From positions 62,001 to 126,000 of the forward strand of contig DATAUD010000010.1 of NCBI GenBank assembly GCA_036268455.1: a stretch of DNA of 64,000 bases, given 5' to 3'. This stretch comes from DATAUD01 sp036268455 (lineage in GTDB: Bacteria > Verrucomicrobiota > Verrucomicrobiia > Limisphaerales > Palsa-1400). The notes beneath the pieces are model-generated. The model made no database searches and was not told where the DNA came from. It worked only from the letters and a program-made list of their open reading frames with translations. Each line of letters begins with the position of its first letter. Position 1 is the first letter of the stretch. The position numbers and the translations under genes are program-made. Below, in pieces: positions 59,650 through 64,000 of this stretch.

Positions 59650-62600
59650 ATGAACTCAACCAGGAATTCAATGCGTTCCTTGCCGCTGATACTTTGTCTG
59701 CTTTTCGCCGCGAGGTTCGTGGGCGCATCCAGCGCGAAGGAACCCCAGGTCACGCTGCAAGATTTTAAACTCGTCGGCGATCTTACCAAAGAGAGCGCCA
59801 CATTTACGCTGACTGCCACGGCGCGGATGGAAAATCCTCGCGGCGGATCGTTTGACTTGCTTTCGGGGCAGATTGCCCTTACGGCCATCGAACTAGACCC
59901 GAAGGTCCATATGCGTGTGGACGGAGATCATTTTGTGCTGGCGTTCGACCGGCGCGGCGAATTCCCCATTCGCGTCCAATTCAGTGCAGCCATCACACAG
60001 GCGGACGGCTGGAGCGCGGTTGGTTTTCGCGTGGCGCCGGGAGTTTTGCAGTCGGTCATGCTGCGGGGGTTGGCGGCGGATTCGCAATTCAAATTCCCGG
60101 GCGCGGCGCGGCTGGATCGCCAGGGCGCGGATTTCGCCAGTTATCTGCCGGCGGACGGAGCGGTCTATCTTTCGTGGAAAGAAGCGCGGCGCGAAACAGG
60201 GGGGAAACTGTTTTTTTTCACCGAGATGCTGGCGCAAATCAGCGTCAGCCCCGGCCTGATGCGACAGGTGGCGCTGCTCAATTTTAAAGTGATGCAGGGC
60301 GAATTGACGCGTGTTTCGGCGCGGTTGCGCGGCGCGGGAGAAATCACCCGCGTGCAGGGCGATCAGGTGCTGGCCTGGAACATCGAACCGGTGGCGGACT
60401 CGGAAGATCGCCGTCTGGTCATCCAATTGAACCAGCCGCAGAAGGACCAATTCTCGGTGCAGGTGCAGGCGCAGTCTTCGCTTGGGGCATTCCCTCAAAC
60501 GGCGGACGCCTTGCGATTAATTCCCGAAAAAACCACTGGGTTTTCAGGCTCTGTGCGCATCGTCAATGAAGGGGCTGTGCGGTTGGAAGTGACCGGTGCG
60601 GGCGGAATGTCGCAAATCTCTCCCGAACAATTTCCGGAGAGCGACGCGACGCGAGCGGCTTTTCGCGCCGGGGGCAATCAGTGTTTTGCCTTTCATTTCG
60701 CGGGGGCGGATTACGCGTTGCGCATTCAGGCCGACCAAATTTTGCCTGAACTCTCGGCCTCGGAACTGCTGGCTTATCGCTATGGAGAAAACGAGCTGGC
60801 AATCGACGCGGAAATCGAATTGGACATTCGCGAGGCGCCGTTGCGCGAACTATTGTTGCGCGTGCCCAAAGGCTATGCCGTTGCCCGGCTCAACGCCCCG
60901 TCGTTAAGCGACAGTGATTATTCTCTCAGTGGGGCAGGGGATGGGTTGCAAGCCGAGTTGCGGCTTACGTTTGGCCAGCCGCTGTCCGGTCGCCAATTGG
61001 TGCAGATTCGCCTTGAGCGCAACCAGGGCCTGGGCGAAACGAACTGGACATTGCCCCGCATTGATATTGCAAAGGCATCCACCGTCCACGGATTTGTCGG
61101 GCTAACGTCCGATCCTGGGTTTCGGTTGACAACGGAACGGACGGAGGCACTGACCGAGATAGCTCCCGCTTTTTATCCGGGCACACTGTCCGGCATCCAG
61201 GCGGCGTTTCGGGTGACCGAGGCCGCCTGGTCGGCCACGGCGCGTGTGGAGCGATTGCCGCAAACGGTGCAGGCGGATGCGCTTCATCTGTTTTCCATCG
61301 GAGAGGGGATCGCGTATGGCAGCAGCATCATCAATTACATTGTTTCCGGCGCGCCGGTGTCATCGTTCCGGATTGAATTGGCCAATGAATACGCGAATGT
61401 TGAATTTACGGGGAAGGACATCCGAAGCTGGCAAACCAACAACGGAGGCTACATTGTCCAACTGCATACGCCGGTGTCCGGCGCTTACACCTTGCTGGCG
61501 ACCTACGAACGGCCCTTCAAGGCCCATGGTGAAACTCTGTCCTTCACCGGCGCGCGTCCGCTGGACTGCCAATCCGAGCAAGGTTACACGCTCGTCACCA
61601 GCGACTATCAATTCCAGGTCACGCCCGCCGAAATTTCCACCGGCCTGCTCCCGCTTGAGACGGGCGAAGTGCCGCACGAGTACCGGCTTTTTTCCGACGC
61701 GCCCGTTCTCGCGGCTTATCGTTACGCGGCGCGTCCGTTCAATTTGAAGCTCACCCTCAGTCCGCTGGCGCAGGAGGATTCGCTTAATCAAATTGTTGAC
61801 CGCGCATCGCTCGAAACGCGGATTTCCAAGGAGGGGCAGGCCGTGACGGCCATTCGGTATTTCATCAAAAATCGCGGCGCTCCGCACTTCCGCCTGACCA
61901 TTCCCACAGGGGCGCAATTGTGGTCCGCCACCGTCAATGGCGTTGAAGCAGTGCCCGTCTCCGACGGCGCCGCCAGTCTCATTCCTCTGCCGCAAAACGC
62001 CGATCCGAACGCTGTGCTGGAGTTGGATTTGAAAATGGCCGCCGCCGCGAGCGATCCGCGGCATGTCCGTGTCGAAGCCCCAGTCACGGATCCGCCAGTG
62101 ATGCTGGCCGAATGGAAGCTGGAGCCGGACACCGGCCAGCGGCTGATTTATCAAGACGGTTCGATCATGCCGGCCGTCGGTATCACGGACGTTTCGGGCT
62201 TCGCGCAATTGGCGCGGCTTTTATCGCACAAGGGTTGGGAACAATCCATGGCTCACCTGCCCGCGGCGATCACTTTGCTTGCGCCGGTTCAGCAGTCTGG
62301 CAGCGCCCTGCGTGTCGCGGTGCTCAATGTCGCGGACAAAACAACGGCGTTTACGGTGCTGGGATGGATTTGGCCGGGCTTGCTTGGGCTGGCGGTGTGG
62401 ATCTGCGGCCTCACCACCCGGGGCAGGCTCTTTCAATTTGCGGGGCAGGTTTGCGGCTGGACTTTCCTCGCTTGGGCGGCGTTGAGAATCCCCAATGGCG
62501 CGGGAATCTTTTTCTACGTCGTGTTGGCTTTCGTGCTACTCCACGCGGGCGTGCCGGCGTGGCACCGAATCCGGCGCTGGTCGCGCGTGCCCGTGCCTGC

Positions 62601-64000
62601 CGCAGCTACATTAATCATGGCCAGCCTCTTATGTTTTGGCGGCGCAGCCAGGGGTCGCGCCGCGGAGGCGCCTGCCATGCCGGATTCCGTTTCGCAGACG
62701 GTGCGTGTGGAGGACAAGTTCGTTTTGGGCGACGCCAAAATTCATTGGCAGGCCGTCAAGGGGCAATCGCTTCCTCTCTTGTCCTCCAACGCCGTGTTGA
62801 CGAGCACTACGTACTTGTTGAAGGCGTTTGATTTGGTTCCGGCGGCGGGCGCGCAACGATTGGTGGCACGCAAGAGCGGCGCGTTCGACATTGAGGTGCG
62901 CTACGAAACGCGGGTTTCCACCGACCAGGGTGAGAGCGGGTTCACGTTACCGACTCCTTGCGGCCTGATCCATAGGCTGGAGCTTACGGTGGTGAATCTT
63001 GACGTGGATATCGAGTCGCCGCAGGCCGTCTCGGTGCAATGCGACCACGCCACCACCAACAGCGTGGCGAATGTAGTATTGACTCCAGCGCAGGCGCGCA
63101 TCAACTGGAGGCCGCGCAGCCGGGATGTCACCAAGGAGAAGGCGGTGTTTTACGCGGAAGTCTCACCTCTTTACATTCCCTCGGCTGGAGTTATCGAGGG
63201 CATGCATTACGTCTCCATCCGCCCAGCCCAAGGCGAAGTGGACGAACTGCTTGTTCGCGTCCCCATGGGACAGACCATCACCGACGTAGCGGACCCAGTC
63301 GGCCGCGGTTCCGTGGTCTCCCTTTGGAGATTCGACCCAGACACGCGCCGATTGCGGATCACACTGAACCCGCCGCAATCGCGCCCGTTTGTCGTCGTGG
63401 TGCGTTCGCAGGCCGCGACGGATCCGCTGCCTTTGAAGAAAACGCTGGGCCTGATGGTTGTCGATAAGGCCGTCAGCCAGATTGGTCTGGCCGGCATCGC
63501 CACTGGCGGTGACGTGCAATTGGACGCCGTCAGCGCCCCGTCGTTTTCGTCGATTAACCTAGAAGATTTCCCCGGAGACGCCGTTGCCGCGCTTCAGGGA
63601 GAAATTCCCGGGTTGACGTTGCGCCGCGCTTTCCGCTACACGAACACCCAGGCCGTCATCACCATCAATGCCTCGTCCGTGCAACCGGACGTTCGCATTC
63701 AAACCGACGACACCTTGTCACTCGGCGAGGACCACACCGTTTTGGCGGACAATTTTACCGCCGAAATCACGCGCGCCGGAATCTTCGACTTGAGCTTTTT
63801 GATGCCGCCCGGTTTTGACGTCGAGTCGATCGGCGGCGCGGCTTTGAGCCAGTGGACTGAATCGAAGACCGCCACCGGACGCATCATTACGTTGCATTTG
63901 CCGGGCAAAACCCAAGGCGCGCAATCCTTTGCCATCACTTTATCCGGGCCGGGCGTGAAGAACGCGCGCGGGTGGGCGACGCCGCAAATCGTTCTGCGCG
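59650..64000 (+). CDS. Very large exported membrane protein of unknown function, partial at right edge
   Basis: From ATG 59650 the frame stays open for 1450 codons to the window end. It begins with a signal-like segment (SLPLILCLLFAARFVGASSA), followed by about 880 residues with a mostly beta character (FPIRVQFSAAITQADGWSAV, FNLKLTLSPLAQEDSLNQIV). Four hydrophobic helices occur at about 905-1000 (GWIWPGLLGLAVWICGL, VCGWTFLAWAALRI, GIFFYVVLAFVLLHAGV, AATLIMASLLCFGG). Another outer domain follows. I do not recognise it. It follows the VWA gene by 16 bp and looks like part of the same sigma-factor operon, perhaps a surface structure whose assembly is monitored. Confidence 0.85.
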   Translation, partial: MNSTRNSMRSLPLILCLLFAARFVGASSAKEPQVTLQDFKLVGDLTKESATFTLTATARMENPRGGSFDLLSGQIALTAIELDPKVHMRVDGDHFVLAFDRRGEFPIRVQFSAAITQADGWSAVGFRVAPGVLQSVMLRGLAADSQFKFPGAARLDRQGADFASYLPADGAVYLSWKEARRETGGKLFFFTEMLAQISVSPGLMRQVALLNFKVMQGELTRVSARLRGAGEITRVQGDQVLAWNIEPVADSEDRRLVIQLNQPQKDQFSVQVQAQSSLGAFPQTADALRLIPEKTTGFSGSVRIVNEGAVRLEVTGAGGMSQISPEQFPESDATRAAFRAGGNQCFAFHFAGADYALRIQADQILPELSASELLAYRYGENELAIDAEIELDIREAPLRELLLRVPKGYAVARLNAPSLSDSDYSLSGAGDGLQAELRLTFGQPLSGRQLVQIRLERNQGLGETNWTLPRIDIAKASTVHGFVGLTSDPGFRLTTERTEALTEIAPAFYPGTLSGIQAAFRVTEAAWSATARVERLPQTVQADALHLFSIGEGIAYGSSIINYIVSGAPVSSFRIELANEYANVEFTGKDIRSWQTNNGGYIVQLHTPVSGAYTLLATYERPFKAHGETLSFTGARPLDCQSEQGYTLVTSDYQFQVTPAEISTGLLPLETGEVPHEYRLFSDAPVLAAYRYAARPFNLKLTLSPLAQEDSLNQIVDRASLETRISKEGQAVTAIRYFIKNRGAPHFRLTIPTGAQLWSATVNGVEAVPVSDGAASLIPLPQNADPNAVLELDLKMAAAASDPRHVRVEAPVTDPPVMLAEWKLEPDTGQRLIYQDGSIMPAVGITDVSGFAQLARLLSHKGWEQSMAHLPAAITLLAPVQQSGSALRVAVLNVADKTTAFTVLGWIWPGLLGLAVWICGLTTRGRLFQFAGQVCGWTFLAWAALRIPNGAGIFFYVVLAFVLLHAGVPAWHRIRRWSRVPVPAAATLIMASLLCFGGAARGRAAEAPAMPDSVSQTVRVEDKFVLGDAKIHWQAVKGQSLPLLSSNAVLTSTTYLLKAFDLVPAAGAQRLVARKSGAFDIEVRYETRVSTDQGESGFTLPTPCGLIHRLELTVVNLDVDIESPQAVSVQCDHATTNSVANVVLTPAQARINWRPRSRDVTKEKAVFYAEVSPLYIPSAGVIEGMHYVSIRPAQGEVDELLVRVPMGQTITDVADPVGRGSVVSLWRFDPDTRRLRITLNPPQSRPFVVVVRSQAATDPLPLKKTLGLMVVDKAVSQIGLAGIATGGDVQLDAVSAPSFSSINLEDFPGDAVAALQGEIPGLTLRRAFRYTNTQAVITINASSVQPDVRIQTDDTLSLGEDHTVLADNFTAEITRAGIFDLSFLMPPGFDVESIGGAALSQWTESKTATGRIITLHLPGKTQGAQSFAITLSGPGVKNARGWATPQIVLR

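Noticed and set aside
62112..62831. Plus-strand frame of 239 codons
   Set aside because: It is in a different frame from the open reading that runs from 59650 to the window end and has no protein-like features.

Overview
The window looks like a chromosomal segment of a free-living Verrucomicrobia-type bacterium (Pedosphaera/Limisphaera-like). This placement is inferred from gene style, not from a database search. The signs are paired pseudopilin-like proteins with the FTLIELLVVIAIIAILAALLLP segment, a sigma factor fused to a membrane anchor and a large exported domain, very large exported repeat proteins, LamG-type modules, and an ECF sigma / YfbK-like von Willebrand operon.

Layout. 1-5.7 kb: a sensor histidine kinase cut by the left edge, an N-terminal half of carbamoyl-phosphate synthase large subunit (carB), a HigBA toxin-antitoxin pair, an SRPBCC protein and a decayed formylglycine-generating-enzyme-like gene. 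5.69-15.05 kb: an integrated mobile element in the 3' end of a tRNA-Glu gene, bounded by a perfect 32-bp direct repeat (5690-5721 and 15022-15053). It carries a tyrosine integrase, an AlpA/Xis-like protein, a ParB-like protein, a winged-helix protein beside an iteron array, small unknown genes, an HK97-type prohead protease fused in frame to a major capsid protein, and a second HigBA copy. I see no portal, large terminase or tail gene, so it resembles a capsid-encoding satellite or a much reduced prophage.

15.1-26.5 kb: gcvP, a major facilitator transporter, a Doc/AbrB toxin-antitoxin pair, a sigma factor fusion, a secreted GH13 amylase-like protein and a serine hydrolase. 26.5-45.8 kb: a tight four-gene minus-strand operon of exported proteins. 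Its first gene encodes about 4330 residues with six N-terminal tandem repeats and a C-terminal Hint (intein/hedgehog) domain. 46.1-47.0 kb: a phosphosulfolactate-synthase-like gene. 47.0-54.9 kb: a second exported operon (four-module LamG protein, two pseudopilins, an alpha/alpha-toroid-like protein) divergent from an AraC-type regulator. One pseudopilin contains an 11-base homopolymer.

56.3-64.0 kb: an ECF sigma factor gene overlaps a gene for an anti-sigma-like, membrane-anchored protein that joins secretin-like domains to a YfbK-type VWA domain. Next is a very large exported membrane protein cut by the right edge.

The most notable items are the capsid-carrying island with its internal Shine-Dalgarno/ATG that could release free capsid protein, the iterons and candidate integrase arm sites, the duplicated HigBA inside and outside the element, the Hint-tipped giant protein, and the truncated carB.
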